From Zerene cesonia (taxonomy: Eukaryota > Arthropoda > Insecta > Lepidoptera > Pieridae): a stretch of 64,000 nucleotides of DNA. Position 1 is the first letter of the stretch. Each line of letters opens with the position of its first letter. The stretch spans positions 3,348,001 through 3,412,000 of the forward strand of contig NC_052122.1 of NCBI RefSeq assembly GCF_012273895.1, in the 5' to 3' direction. The notes beneath the pieces are model-generated. The model saw only the letters and a program-made list of their open reading frames with translations. It did not search any database and was not told the origin of the DNA. The position numbers and the translations under genes were made by a program. This document shows positions 28,433 to 42,200 of this stretch, one piece after another.

Positions 28433-31400
28433 CTACTGGCCAATATCAATGTTGGTTGTTTTATCGCCAAATGTTGGTTCATCCTTTAAGAATGTTCCAG
28501 AACGTCCCATGACAGGTAATTCTCGCGGGCGATCAGGCTCATGGTGTCTTGGATTCTTTACGGCTGCCACCCTTTGCTTCACTTTATTAGTTTGTGGTCC
28601 GTCTTTTACTATCTTTGTGACCATCTTCGCCGAACTCGACTTAGTTGCGTTCATCAACGATCCAGGGACATTTCTCATGTTGATTTTATTATTCTTTAAT
28701 TTGAGAGTCGCCGGAACCACCTTACTCTCTGAACTTCGATTAGAGACAGTAAGCCCGGGTCGTTTGATCACCTCCGGTTCTCTATATTCGTAATTGTTAG
28801 GCACTGAATTCTGATTTAAATATACCGGTATTTTGGTTCTGTTGTTGGAGCTGTGCAACGATGATATAACGCCTTTCGATGACCGCACTGCTGTAAAGGA
28901 AAAGGAATAATTTCGTATGATAATAATAATTAAATGAAGAGTTATAACGACTTGTCGTGACGTATACTTACATTCAACGGATCCCCTGCAAGTGTGTTTC
29001 GTCTTCGTATAGGTTGCGTATTTGTTGCTTGTTTGGGACTCGCTCAACGAGTCCGTGGAAGGTTCCGCAGTTCTGGGCCGCGAGGATGTCGCCAAGCTGT
29101 CCTGTGACATTGTCTGCGCTTTCACTTCTTTCGCCTTTGCGCCACATGTCCTCAAATTTCGCGCTAGAACGGGACTTGAATTGCGAGAAGACTCACTTGA
29201 TGATACAATTTTGTTCATCAACTTTTTCGTTGATAGTTTCTTATTATCATTCTTGCACGGCCTCGGTTCCAAATAGCGGGGTTTCGTATTTTCGAAAGGA
29301 TGAGGCCTAGACTTCGTATTCAATCTGTCTTGTGACAAATTCGTTTTGATTTGATTAAATTTAGCACGTTCCTCCTGTGCTTTCGTTGTCCTCACTTTTG
29401 GCGGGATGGATTTGTTTGGTTTTTTCTCACGTAATTCGTTAGTGCTTTTTATTTTTTCTGTTCCGCCCATGGAGATCGGCTTAGCTTTATACGGAACGAA
29501 AGACTGTCGTACTTGCTCCATGTCCAAGCTTCGAGTGGCGGTGGAGTTGGGTATTTTATTAGGTTTGCTTTGAAATACACTCTTTGATTTTCTGTCTTGG
29601 AGCGGAGATGACATGATGGGAATAGCTTGGGGTCCATACATAATACAACCAAGTTCTCGAAGCCTTTTGCGCAAATCAGAAGGTAAATCTTTAAAAGCTT
29701 GTGTCCCAACGACACGTGGAGCGGCTCGAACTAGAGTTCCTTCGCATTGTAATCGCCAGCTGCCAGCGTGTGTATATAGAAGATTATTAGGGTCTGTTAC
29801 TTTCATTTGCTCGTTGCCATTAGAGATAACGTCTGGTCTGGAATACTGATGACATCTAATTTCTTTGACAAGGTTTGAAAGGAATGCGTAAGCGCGACAT
29901 GTTTCATCAGGAGGAGCCCATTCAATGGCGGCCGTTAGACAATCGTCTAGGGCCTGTTTAGCAGATTGTGGAGCGTCATTGGACACAGAGGCAATCATTT
30001 TAAGCACACATACAAGTCTAGGTGCTGCAAAATGAGCTACAGCATTAACTAATCGCCTACACATTCGAGCCACTATCTCAGCCCACCTACTGCTTTGTAA
30101 TGACGCAACTGAAATTAAAAATGTTTATTCAGATGTATGATAGACTGAAATAGTATTCATTTCACAAATATGAATTCTAAAATTACTCGTATTTATTCAC
30201 TTCATATTCAAAAAAGTTGCATAATAATGTTGATTTGGGAGAATGATATATTTATAAATATACACACAAGTGATTAAATCTTGTCTAAAATCATATTCGC
30301 CATCGTGCAATGACATTTTCATTTTACAATAACTTATGTTACAATTTACTTAAACAGGCAACAATCGCTATGTGCAGTTCTGATAATGCGTGTATCGATA
30401 AGATAATGTCCAATCCATATTATTTACCTGTAATGCCACATCCGCAGACCGTTTCGATAAGATTTTCCGTGGATAAATTGACAATATGCTCCTGATAGCA
30501 CTTATCCAGTAATTCTTTTGGGAGAGTTGCAAACGCTTTGGTAGGCCAAACTTTCGAGAAGTACTTTGTTATCCATCGTAGACATTTGCGATACAAGTCG
30601 TCCAAGCCGTAAACAGATGAAAGGGGAAAACATTCTAACACCCCAGCGGTACAAACTTGACACGGCTGAAATATACACAATTGATTTTAGAAATACATAA
30701 TCTATTTCATATACGCGTTTCCAAGTAGGGGATAATTTATAATAGATTTAGAATACCAAGTTGAATACCAAGAAGATAAAGAAATATACAAACAGTGCGT
30801 TAGTTAGGAAAAAGTACATTTTACTTCAATATAAGTAGCATTCAATCAACTTACTCGATGGAAGTGGTGACAATATTTTGCTTTAAGAGTAAACATAATG
30901 GCTTCCTTTAGCCCTTCTAGACCCAGCATATCAGCTATTGTGGCTAATTCTACAATGCTTATAGAGTCCGGTATTGTTGACAAACCAGAGTAGATATGGC
31001 ACAAGGCAAAATGCACCACGTTGAACGAAAACCTTGAATACAAATAAAATTACTTAATTAATTGAAGAATTCTTTCAATAAGTTTTAAGTTCATAGTAGG
31101 TTGCTGGATGGTATATTACGACAGATATATAAGGTCACAGTGACTTGCGAATGCTACTGCTAGTTACGTCACTAATTTGGACAATGAATTGTACAACATT
31201 TGAAGTAGAACTGAAGAGCTTCTGAAGTATAGTCGCTGGTGTTGTTGACATAAAACGAACAACCTGTTCGAATTTTTAATAAACGCGTGGGTGATCTAAT
31301 ATTTTTATTCAAACTTTAAGTCTTATATTACATTTTGCGAATCCAATGATATTTTCAATTTTTTTCATTAACTCTCATTTCGACTTTCACCATAGACAAT

Positions 31401-34400
31401 CGAAGTCTGAATTATTTATAATTGATACTCACGGTGGTAAAACAATCACATTTCCAGCACTTTCAACCCATCCTCCACTTAAGATACCCGCGAAGTATTG
31501 GCATCTAAAATAAAATTTGTTATTAAAGTAAACGTTACTTGTTTGCGGCCATAAGTGTATATGCACTGGTTACCTTGAAGACAAGATGCACTTGTGTGCT
31601 TTGATCCTCTTTCCCGATACTTCGACGATTACATCTGGAGCTATTTCTTCTAAAAACATTCGTAACAAATCCTGACCTAGACGGGATTGACAATTCCCAA
31701 TAAGACTCGAGGTTTGGCTAGTTTCCTCTGTAGTGCTATTTTCTGAAACATAAATTTAGTGTGCAAAATCGATATGGGTGACGAAGATACAAGGAGAGAA
31801 TTATAAGATATACTCACCGACAACTGATCGACACATGCTACTCTGAACGCTGCTAAGCTCTGAGACATCAGACACTTGATCTTCTACTTCCGCGGGGCTG
31901 ATGATCGTATTCGGCCTAAAAGGAGATCGGGTCCTTGCAGATAAAGATCCAGGCATGCTTTTACTAAATTCATTTTTTAAGTGCGGGAACAGTCTGTTCA
32001 AGCTTAATGCATTTTCAGAGTGGAATGAACTTAAGACTTCGATAGATCGGGAGGCCATAGATGAGTTTTGCTCTCCCCAATTATTATCTGGGATAGATCT
32101 CGTCATGCGTACATCGATACCTTCCTTTTCGGTTTGTATATCGTGCATAGTAATTTCTGACTTTTGGATAGGCTTATCCAAATCTGATAGTCTTACAAAC
32201 AGGTCGCCTGAAGATTTGTGAGTAATTTCTTCATGGATGACTGGTATAGAATTTTGTTTTACCTTATTCTCTCCATTTACACTTCGAGAATGTTTCTTTT
32301 CCTTGATTAAATCTTTCTCAATCTCATCGACTTTGGATAATTTAGATTTTTCTGGAATACCTATTATTTCAGTTATACTTATATTAGGATCGTTGCACAA
32401 AGACTCAATTTCTTCAAAAACAGACTCGCATTCCAGTATCTTAGCTGTTGATATAGTATTTTTTGTATTTGTATTAGAAGTTTTTAGTGGTTTATTTATT
32501 TTCGAGGGCAGTTTAGTTTCGTTCTGTTTTTTTACATTCAGTGATGAAGAAAGTCTAACAGGCATTTCTTTCACTGGCGCCTTATCTCCCAAGTCAATGT
32601 ACATAGAAAATATATTCTTTTTCTCGTTGTTAGTTTCAGTTTCAGTGGGTTTTTTCGGTGGCAATGGATCAGGTAAACTTGATAGGTCGATATAAAATTT
32701 ATGACTCGATTTTTCACTACTATCGGAATCTACAGACCCTCGACTTTTAATGATGCCATCCGGACGATCTTTACTTTCACTTTTTAAGCCCTCACAAGCT
32801 TTATCACCGGGTTTTTTAGCGTAATAATTTTTTTGGTTCTTATCCGTATCTGATTTGGATGAAAATGACATATCAACCACCCAAGAAGAGGTAATACCAT
32901 TGTCATGTGATATTAAATCATTAGCAGCATCTAAGTTGCAGTCGTTACTCCCGAATTGAGGGGTGTGACTTACTAATGAAGAACCGCCTGAAACTATTGG
33001 AGATGACTCATCACAACGGGACTTCTTTAAATTTACATGGGCTTTCTCGCAAATCGTGACATTTTCATTGCTGGTTTCTTCAATATCAAATTGTTTAACT
33101 GATTGATGACATGTATTTACTGATAAAATCGAATTGTGCGGTGTTGTGGCGACATATACTGTGCTTGCATATGACAAACTTTCAGTATCGGTTACTAAAT
33201 CAATACCTTTTTGCGAATCGTCTTGCTTGTCAATGCCTCGATTTGTTACTGCACTTTCAAAAGCATTCGTACACAAAGAATCCTCAGTTATAGGTGTCAT
33301 TTCAAAGATCGTAGGCGATAAATCTTTCTGGATGGAATCAGGATCTTTTATATCAGCTTGTTCTAAAGAATCATCGTTGTCGTTACTTTCAGACCAATCA
33401 CCTGGGCTTATGTCTAATTTATGGGTTGAGGAACAAGGTACCGGCTTACTTGGCATCATAGTTGAATCTGCTTTTGTTACACTTGTATCATTAATGACTT
33501 GTACTTTAACTGGTTCCTCTTCATCTACTAGACTTGAAGCATCTATGAAACATGATGTTGGCTTACATTCAACTTTTTCAATCTGAGTTGATGGTGGACT
33601 ATTCAAATTTTCTTGTTTAATGCTGAGTTTCGCATCGGTTATAAGTGATCGTTCATTATTTAAAAACTTTTCACATATTTCTTTATCGGTCCCTTTAGGA
33701 GGAAAAATTGATTCCCAAGATCCCGTCTCGGATGATACAGATGACGATTCAAGAATAACAATTTCCTCGTTCTGCCGCTGTTTTTCTTCTTTAGACGTTT
33801 TCGAATGATCTACATCTTTTTGATTTACTTGGACATTAAGTCCATTGCCCTCAGATTCCTTTGCCACAGAAGTGAGACTCCTTAAAGATGTATCTGCATT
33901 AGTATCGTATTGTCGGAATCGCAGACATTGGTCTGACTCTGCATATGAATTAGATGTACAATCAATGGAAGGATTTTGATCATCTGTGCCTGATTCATGC
34001 AAAGCGCTTTCCGTCAATGAAAAATCAGTTAATGTTACATCTTTATGACTGCTAAGACTCTCCAACAATCCAGTATTCTCCAAACCAGAATCAGAGGATG
34101 TAAAGATGTTGTCCATTTTAGTAAAATTTTCCCCAACATTTAATTGAGGAAAAAATTCTGTCGAACCCAAACCTGGCGAACAGTTAAACGCAGCAGACAA
34201 ATAGTCTGAAGACGAACTTGGATCATCAGCTATCAAGCTATCAGGGGAACATGCAGCGTCTAAAGCTCTGTCAATCTTATATTCACTGTTAAATGTTTTT
34301 TTAACTACACGTTCGGTGGTAATTTTTGATTCGATTTGTTGAATAAATTTTATTATTTGCTTATTAGGTATATTATTTTCTTTACTTACTTTACTATCCG

Positions 34401-35408
34401 CAACAGTAGTACTTTCGGTTCGACAGTTACTTATAATATCACAACTAATGGAATGTTTTACAGTTTTGGATGAATGACTAGAGATAAGTGAAAGTGTAGT
34501 AGGTTTAACGTGATGTACTAGATTTTCAGAAAGTGGATCTTTATTTTGGGTTTTTATTATTGAGTGAAATGCATTGGAAAGAGCGTCTTGTTCACTTAAT
34601 TCTTGTTCCAATAAATTACCTTCTATTGGTACTAGGGCATAATACTCTCTTGTGAGTTCAGTATTCGGACTGGTACCATTAAGTTTTAGTATTTTACCTT
34701 CTGCATAGGGACTTACGCACTTAGGTGTTAAAAATACATCAGCCTCTTCTTCTTTTGCGTACCCCGTTTTAGCTTTATCAGTATTTAAGAATAAGAAGTT
34801 AGCTTTTAGATATTTTATAATTTCTCTCTCTTGGGTTTTAATGTCACACTCAGTGTACGCATCACTGAAAAATGAAAGTAATACTCTCTAAATAAAGAAT
34901 AATTCAATAAATTATGGCGAAATTATAAAATCTATAATATTACCTTATGAAGGAATAAATTTCATCGAATGTATGGCGTTCTATATTGACATGCAAGATT
35001 GTTTCGAGCTTATGGTAAAATTTATTTGTTCGTGCTTTTAGTATACAAGTATGAGTTAGTATTTTAAGCTTCCCGCAAACCACTTCAAGGTCAGAATAAA
35101 TTGATTCATCAAATATTCTGCAAACACCAAATAAAATAGAATTTGTAAGGGATTAGTATATTAAGTAGCTAAATTAAAATACCTTCACATTAAAGTAAAT
35201 TTTTTATTGATAACGTAAGTAACTTGAGGTTAATATGTTTTCTTAATTATATTAGTTCATTAATTATTGTCAAACTTTTGTCTAGGAATGATCAATACCT
35301 GGCGACATCCTCTTCCAACTGTTTTTGCAGATAGAGCTCCAACTTAGACTCTTCATCCGATGCTGAAGACTCATTAGCCGGCACCGGCTTAAACCTCGTG
35401 ACCGGCAT
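28433..35408 (-). CDS. BTB/POZ domain protein, BTBD8-like, with long disordered regions
   Basis: Nine coding exons on the minus strand: 35,299-35,408, 34,944-35,117, 31,818-34,864, 31,574-31,742, 31,433-31,504, 30,855-31,032, 30,428-30,665, 28,972-30,108 and 28,433-28,890. All are GT-AG and in frame, giving 1,860 residues. A first, divergent BTB fold lies at about residues 37-120 (DLEVVCGKLKILTHTCILKA). A huge exon of about 1,015 codons follows, Ser/Asp/Glu/Lys-rich with no domain seen. A clear second BTB lies at about 1,146-1,250 (PDVIVEVSGKRIKAHKCILS) and a BACK-like helical region at 1,251-1,340. A basic, Ser-rich tail completes the protein. Two BTB domains plus a long disordered tail match BTBD8/APache, linked in vertebrates to clathrin-based vesicle recycling; applying that role here is inference. 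The start is the first in-frame ATG; a short out-of-frame ATG lies 10 bases upstream. Confidence 0.85.
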
Positions 35409-38400
35409 TAAGCATTTCTTACACCTATCAACAATTTTCACACTTAGGTTCCAATATCAAGGGCTACAAGATCTACAATGACGAAAGCAAAAATGTAATC
35501 ATCGTGACGGGCTCGAATCAAAAGTCTCGGCCGGCACTGTCAGAACACAGGGTCGCACGCACACATGCGTACGAATCATGCTTAGAAATTAGAATACGCA
35601 AGTTACTAAATATCCATTGACTGTACTAAAAGAAAAAAAAAACTATTAAAGTACGATATTGCTGGACATATAGGCAGCATGAGTGCCTGTATCTAAGCGT
35701 GGTTATTAATCACTTAAAATAAGTGTGTAGAACAATAGTCTTCAAATTTATTTTGTCTAATTTATTGACATTGAACATAACCCTAGACTGATTATAATAT
35801 CTCATGACTTGTGTCTATATGTCACATTGCTCTTGGTTTTTTACTAGAAGCAGTGTTCAAATTCAGTGAATTTAAAAAAAAAGCAAAGAGTTTAGAGTAA
35901 AAGCGTAGGGTGCTTAATATTTTAAAATATTACAATTATCATTGGTAACTATCTAGGATAGTTATGAACTACAGTAAAATGCACCCCACGATTTTTACTC
36001 TGATTTGAATAATTGTGTTAATAACTCTAATTTTATTACCGTTTGTTTTGTTTTGAGGTGATTCATTATGATCGATTGTTTCATCTGCAACTACAGTTAT
36101 AATAAACTCTTGCCATCAAAAATTGTTTTCTAGTTTTTAGTTCAATTTGCAATAAAAGAGTGTTTATTTTAGTTTTATTATACTAAAATTTATTTTTTAG
36201 TCTGTGACAATGTCATATTGGGGAATTAATTAATTATTTAAACTTTTTTAGAAAGAACCACTTAGTGGTTCTCATATGATCTGATCAATGGGAATTACCG
36301 GATTATTACGGACCTATGGAACCCATTCTCACCATTGTGGTTAGTTTTACGCCCCACTTAATGGAAAATATTAGGTTAATGTCATTAAAGTGTCAATAGA
36401 TCCTTGGCGCATCTACTGTAGAACTCTCTTAGAAATAAGTATAATTTTTCAATTACTTTTTTACTCCCTCTCCTACAGAGGAGATCCTCTTTTATCTCTT
36501 TTATAGATATAAAAGAATTTATTAATCCTGGCAAAGGATAATGGGAAACTATTATGAAAGTATTGCATGGTCATCGGTCATTGATAGGTATGCATAGTTT
36601 CAAATTAATCAGACTTCTGGAAATTGGTAAAAATTGTGTTTAAAGATTTCATTACATACCAAGCCAAGCTACTAAAAGCGTGTTAAAAATATTTCAACTT
36701 TTACTAAAGGCAATAGGTAAATAGAAACATACATGTAGATATTTTACTAACATCACAATTTTATATTGAAAAGTAGAACCACAAACATTACAAATGAAAA
36801 GTCAACAAGAAAGTTGTTAAAGTATGTGTTAACAGGACAAAAGTTATAGAAAGTGAGAAATGTTGGTTCAGAGATGATTTTTTTCACTGTTAACAATTAG
36901 GTATTAAACGAATGACAAATACAACATGAAAGTTTAATATAACATTAACCCCTTTGAATCATGATTTGTAATTTTTATATTCAATGCAATTAAATGCTTT
37001 TACATAATATTCCAACCTTCTAAACCATTTAAACTAATATAGTTTTAAGAACGTGTTGTTAAAAATTCTTAATGCAATTTTCTAAGTACCGTAAGTTGTT
37101 TCTCTGTTTAGTGTAAAAAATCAATTCTTTTTTTCAAATACTGCAAAAGAGATATAAAAAATATAACATTATTTACATGAAGTTTGATCTGTTTAGTCTT
37201 TATATTATTTAATTATTGTTTATTATTATATTCTGTAAATTTACACGAAGTGTTATGATCATAATTTGACACAACAAAATAATAATCATTAAACCACATC
37301 ATCTAAATTCATATCATGTTACAACCTATGAACATTTATAATATATGACATCATGCACAATTAGAATTTCTATTATTATTCTGGTAACATCATAACTCAT
37401 AAACTCGAAGCGCATTTTGATTTTCGGAATTCGACAGACTGCAGTCCCCCCTCCCCATACGATCCTTGCAACTAATGATTTACACAAATATTATATACGT
37501 CCTCTTTAGACACCTTAGATCAGGTGTTCATTTGAAAAAGCTTCAAATTGAAAACTCCATGTGCAAAATTTCCAGTCTATTCGAAATTTGTCTACCGTCA
37601 TTTGTTTACATTAAGCGTAATTTGTATGTTTAATTTTTCGTTCAATTCGACGGTCGTTATACAATATATTAAATGTTGTTAATGATAAAACTATTATGTT
37701 ATTGATAAATGCATCATACCCAAACTATTTCCAGGCTTAGTATTATTAAAGTTTTCTTCGAGCCTCAGATTCTTATTATCGAACACACAACACACATGAC
37801 ACAACAGTCGTCACTTTTATGTTTTACAGTTTCTGACATTAATTTTTTGCTAGTTTTGTAGTCTCACTTGAATAAGAACAATAATCAAATACATAAAAAG
37901 CATTACATGTAAATCTAATAATGACAATAAGAAGTTGAGTACATTTCTCTTTGACGAAGTTCGGATTAGACTTCAGATTCTGCCTACTTTGCGGATAGCT
38001 ACTGTAGGTACTTGTACACTAGATACCGATCGATTCACTAGCGCCATTGGTCAAATGCTAAAGAGCCGGTTTTTGTATGATTTCATTTATAATTTTAGAT
38101 ATTGTAATGTAGCGTAACTGCAATTTATAAAGGTTAAATTATTATTTATTTCTCACCTTAATAAGTAAGCAATATGTTTGTCACTTGAAATAAATTAAAA
38201 GATTATTTTCACGTCGCATAAACTTCAAAGCTTGAATACTACCTTCTTTTTCTTAGGCATGCGCTGTGCAAGTTTTTCATTGAATGGATTGCGCACGCAT
38301 GACGTTTATAAAAGATATAAAATTGACTATTTTGTTAAATGAATTTTTATGGCGATTAAATTTCAGAAATAAATTATTTCATAATTTTTTACAAATCGTT

Positions 38401-39221
38401 CGTTGAAGATTGCTGTAAAAAATAATAAATTTTGAATGGAGGATAGTAACCCCATCTTGTGTTAATGTTCATATGATACAACAGATGGCGCTAGAAAAAA
38501 TCACATACACATTGCTACATCTCAAGCGTGTAGAATATTTAAAAGGAAAAAAAAAACCATTCACGTTGATTATATCCATGTGACAATTTATAAACTAGTC
38601 TTAAGGTGAATGTAAACTTTAGTTCAAAAAATTAATAAATCATGTTTTTTTTCAATTTCACGAATTGTGTATTTATTGAGATAAGAAATATTTAATACTG
38701 TAATATTGATAAATATGAATTCATATTTTCTTGTTATTTGTCCATTACTGAATGTATAAACCAGTAGCTATCAGTAGTTAAAAGGCGCTTCCATCTATTA
38801 TCAGTCTGCACTCTGCAGTTTATATTCTATAGTTAGAGTTAACTATAAATACCTATTCCTTGTACATTGATGTTCTCTATTTTTAGTTCTGTCAAAATCT
38901 ATGGAACAAATTTCTTCCTGCTCTTCAACCACCTAACACTATAGATTTACTTCCAGCTTCCAGTTTATTCAAAACTTCATTTTTAAATTATTTTCTTTCC
39001 AATTTACCCTTAATAAACTGAAATTCCATTAACTGAAAAGTTATCATCGTACTCCACAAAAATGTGTTTTAAATTATATTCAAATTGTCATTCGTATGTG
39101 TTTTTGTATAGTCATATATTTCTGAATTGGTAGAAAACGTAAGAAGTGAATTAAATACAAAATAAATAAGTGTTTCCTATTTAATATGATATAATCAAGA
39201 ATTTAAGAAGTCCCAGTCAAA
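35409..39221. other. intergenic region between divergent BTBD8-like and MAGUK genes
   Basis: Contains the promoters of both neighbours. I see no exon with convincing splice sites. The first 200 bases next to the BTB gene are richer in CpG (CACGCACACATGCGTACGAA), consistent with its promoter. The remainder is AT-rich, with a short segment around 38,440-38,530 containing CAGATGGCGCTAG, and small inverted repeats of no clear meaning. Confidence 0.4.
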
Positions 39222-42200
39222 ATGATGATGTCCAATCCAACTGAGAATTGGGATCCTTGTACGTATTACATTAGTTATTAAATATTTTTTTCTTGATGCT
39301 TACTAGCGACTAAATTACACATGTATATTTTTAGCTCTTACTAGGTTATTAACTTCGTTAAAAGAAGTTCAGTCAGATGGCGAAGATGTCGCGTTTTTAA
39401 GTGAATTACTGCAGTCGAAGCAGTTGCACGCTCTAGTCCAAGTTCATAATAAAATAGTAGCGAAAGGAAGGGATGACAAATTTTATCCTTTGTTATCTAA
39501 TGCTATGCAAGTAACACTAGAAGTGTTGGAAATGTTTGGTGAGCTTAAGACAGTCTCCAAGGAGTTCCAAGAGCTTTTGAGTCTGCTACAGAAACCTCAC
39601 TTTCAGGTATGCTATATGTTTAAGAGTTATTGTAGTATGTTGAGATTATGGGTAGTAAAATATTATGGTCTTTTTATTATATTTGACAGGCCATATTATG
39701 TACTCATGATGCGGTGGCCCAAAAAGATTACTATCCACACTTGCCTGACATCCCACCTGATGCTGATGAAGATGAAGAAACGGTGAAGATAGTTCAGTTG
39801 GTCAAAAGTGATGAGCCATTGGTATGTAGCCACTTCAACTACATAATATATCTACAAAAAATCATAAGTGTAAAAGGTCTATTATATTGTGGACAAAGAT
39901 TTTGTGCTAGGGGGTTGGAGCTAAAGTGTACAAGTGTTATCATTTAGAAATAGCAGCTATATTTTATTTGGGTAACCATTTAAATATTATGTTTATTATA
40001 TTCTTTATGTACTAATATACATTTCTGGGAGGAAGTTTTATTTCATTGCCATAACTTCAAAATCATTTAAAATTTAAATGGCAGTAATGGATTTCTTCAA
40101 ATAATTTGATCAATCTATTACAATAGAATGTCTTTGTGTTTGTCTACTGTCAAAATTATCTTTTATTTTGTTAGTTCTCAGAATTCTTCATTTTTGTACC
40201 GGGTCGATCTTATCATGATTCATTAGGAAAGGCTAAATGTGTTTTAGTATTGGGTATATTCAATGTTAATCTTTTATCAAAAGGGTGGAGCTCAGAGTGC
40301 CGAGCCAATTGTGGTAAGTAATATCATTATTTCTACCTTTACTCATAATTGTTGGTTAACATCAATCGTACCATTTCCCATGTTATCTTTTATTGTTTAA
40401 CCTAACCATTTATCACCCTGGTCACTATTTATTATTAGCTGCTAATTCTAGATGTTGGCACAATTTGTATTGTGTTTTCTTTGCATCCCTTAGTATGAGA
40501 GTTTTATTTTATTCTGTCACATGTACATTATTTTAACACAATACAGATTGCTTATTGTTTAAGTTTCGAATTGTTTAAACGTTATTATTTGATCATATTA
40601 TTTTTGTGTTCCCATTTTGTAATTTTTAATGTGATAGTTGGTGTAATACAGGACTGTCAAAATCGCGAGCCCACTGGGCGCCTGTGGTGTCTGTCCAATT
40701 CATGAATGTCTATAGAGTATTTGCTATGGCCAAATATTGGTTACGATATCATTTCATTTGTCACGCCAATGCTTTGATTCTCTTTCGTAACATGTAATAA
40801 TGTCCAATGCATGTTTTTACAATAGTTTTCGTCATAGGTTTAATCCGTTAATTCGTTCTTTGCTGTGAAAAATCCACAAGAAGCAAGTTATTCAATAATT
40901 TCTTAATCACCTATCGCATTCAGCCTCACGACATATGTAGGTGAAACTAATCGAATGTTACTGAATTCATAATGTTTTTAAAAGGGCAGCATGAACTATG
41001 ACATTAGCGACCGACTTTAAATGGGGTTAAATGATCAGAACAATTTTCCATATTACACCGCGTAATATAGCTATTATATGACAATCGAAAACCAATTTTA
41101 AAGTTGAACTGCATTTGAATACATGATAGTGCAAATTTCATGAAACTCAGACCGAAATAGAATAAAATATTTGGCCATCGCCGACATTGTAAATGAGTCG
41201 ATTCTACATAGTAGAAGCCCAATAAAATCGCATCGATGTCACCGGCACCTTTGACGTGTCCCGCTTATTCCCCACATCATTGAACGACGCTCGCAACGGC
41301 GAAATGGCTTTGTGCATAAATGTCGCACGTCATTTTCAGGGTGCGACGATTAAAACGGACGAGGAGACCGGCAAAATAGTTATCGCTCGCGTGATGCACG
41401 GGGGGGCCGCCGATCGATCCGGCCTCATACACGCCGGCGACGAGGTCATTGAAGTGAACGGCATAAGTGTGGAGAATAAAACACCCGCGGATGTGCTCGA
41501 TATACTGGTACGTTGGGTGACCTTATTTGCATGAGGGGCTATCTGTAAATTACGTCACACGTATTGTAGCTCTTTTGGCCTTTCCCCCCACATCCCCCTC
41601 CTTACTGACGCAGGAGGTTTATCACATTTTAAATATGATGTAACGTCACACGTCACTTTACCTTTTATGTTGGTATTTATATAAAAAGAAAAGAAAAACG
41701 TAAATTAACTTAGTGCGAGTTCGTAAATTAATTATCAATTTCGCAATAAGTTGGCGTCACAAAGCTTTTAAAGTTCCAAAACATACTACAGACTGTTACA
41801 ATTATTCGGTTTATACGATCAAGTTTCGAAGGGACTTATATAATCAACAACAGTGCCTTTCATTCGACACCAGGCCCAATTTCCTAGACAAATGATATTA
41901 TCGTCATTGGACACCTTTCAAAATGATTCGGTTTATGTTTCCAGCAAAGCTCCGAAGGGACGATAACATTCAAGTTGGTGCCATCGTTCGGCAAGGGAGG
42001 CACTCGTGAATCGAAAGTGAGGGTTCGGGCATTGTTCAACTATAACTCCGATGAGGACCCGTACATCCCATGTAAAGAGGCAGGTCTCAACTTCAAGAAG
42101 GGAGACATACTACATATTGTATCGCAGGACGATGCTTATTGGTGAGTTCTTTATCAAAAAATCGACAGACATTGTTTTGTCCTCCATATTTCTCTTTGTT

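Noticed and set aside
31901..33808. Open frames of 60-152 codons on the plus strand inside the large BTB exon
   Set aside because: Shadows of the minus-strand exon, whose frame is uninterrupted for over 3 kb and fits the flanking splice phases.
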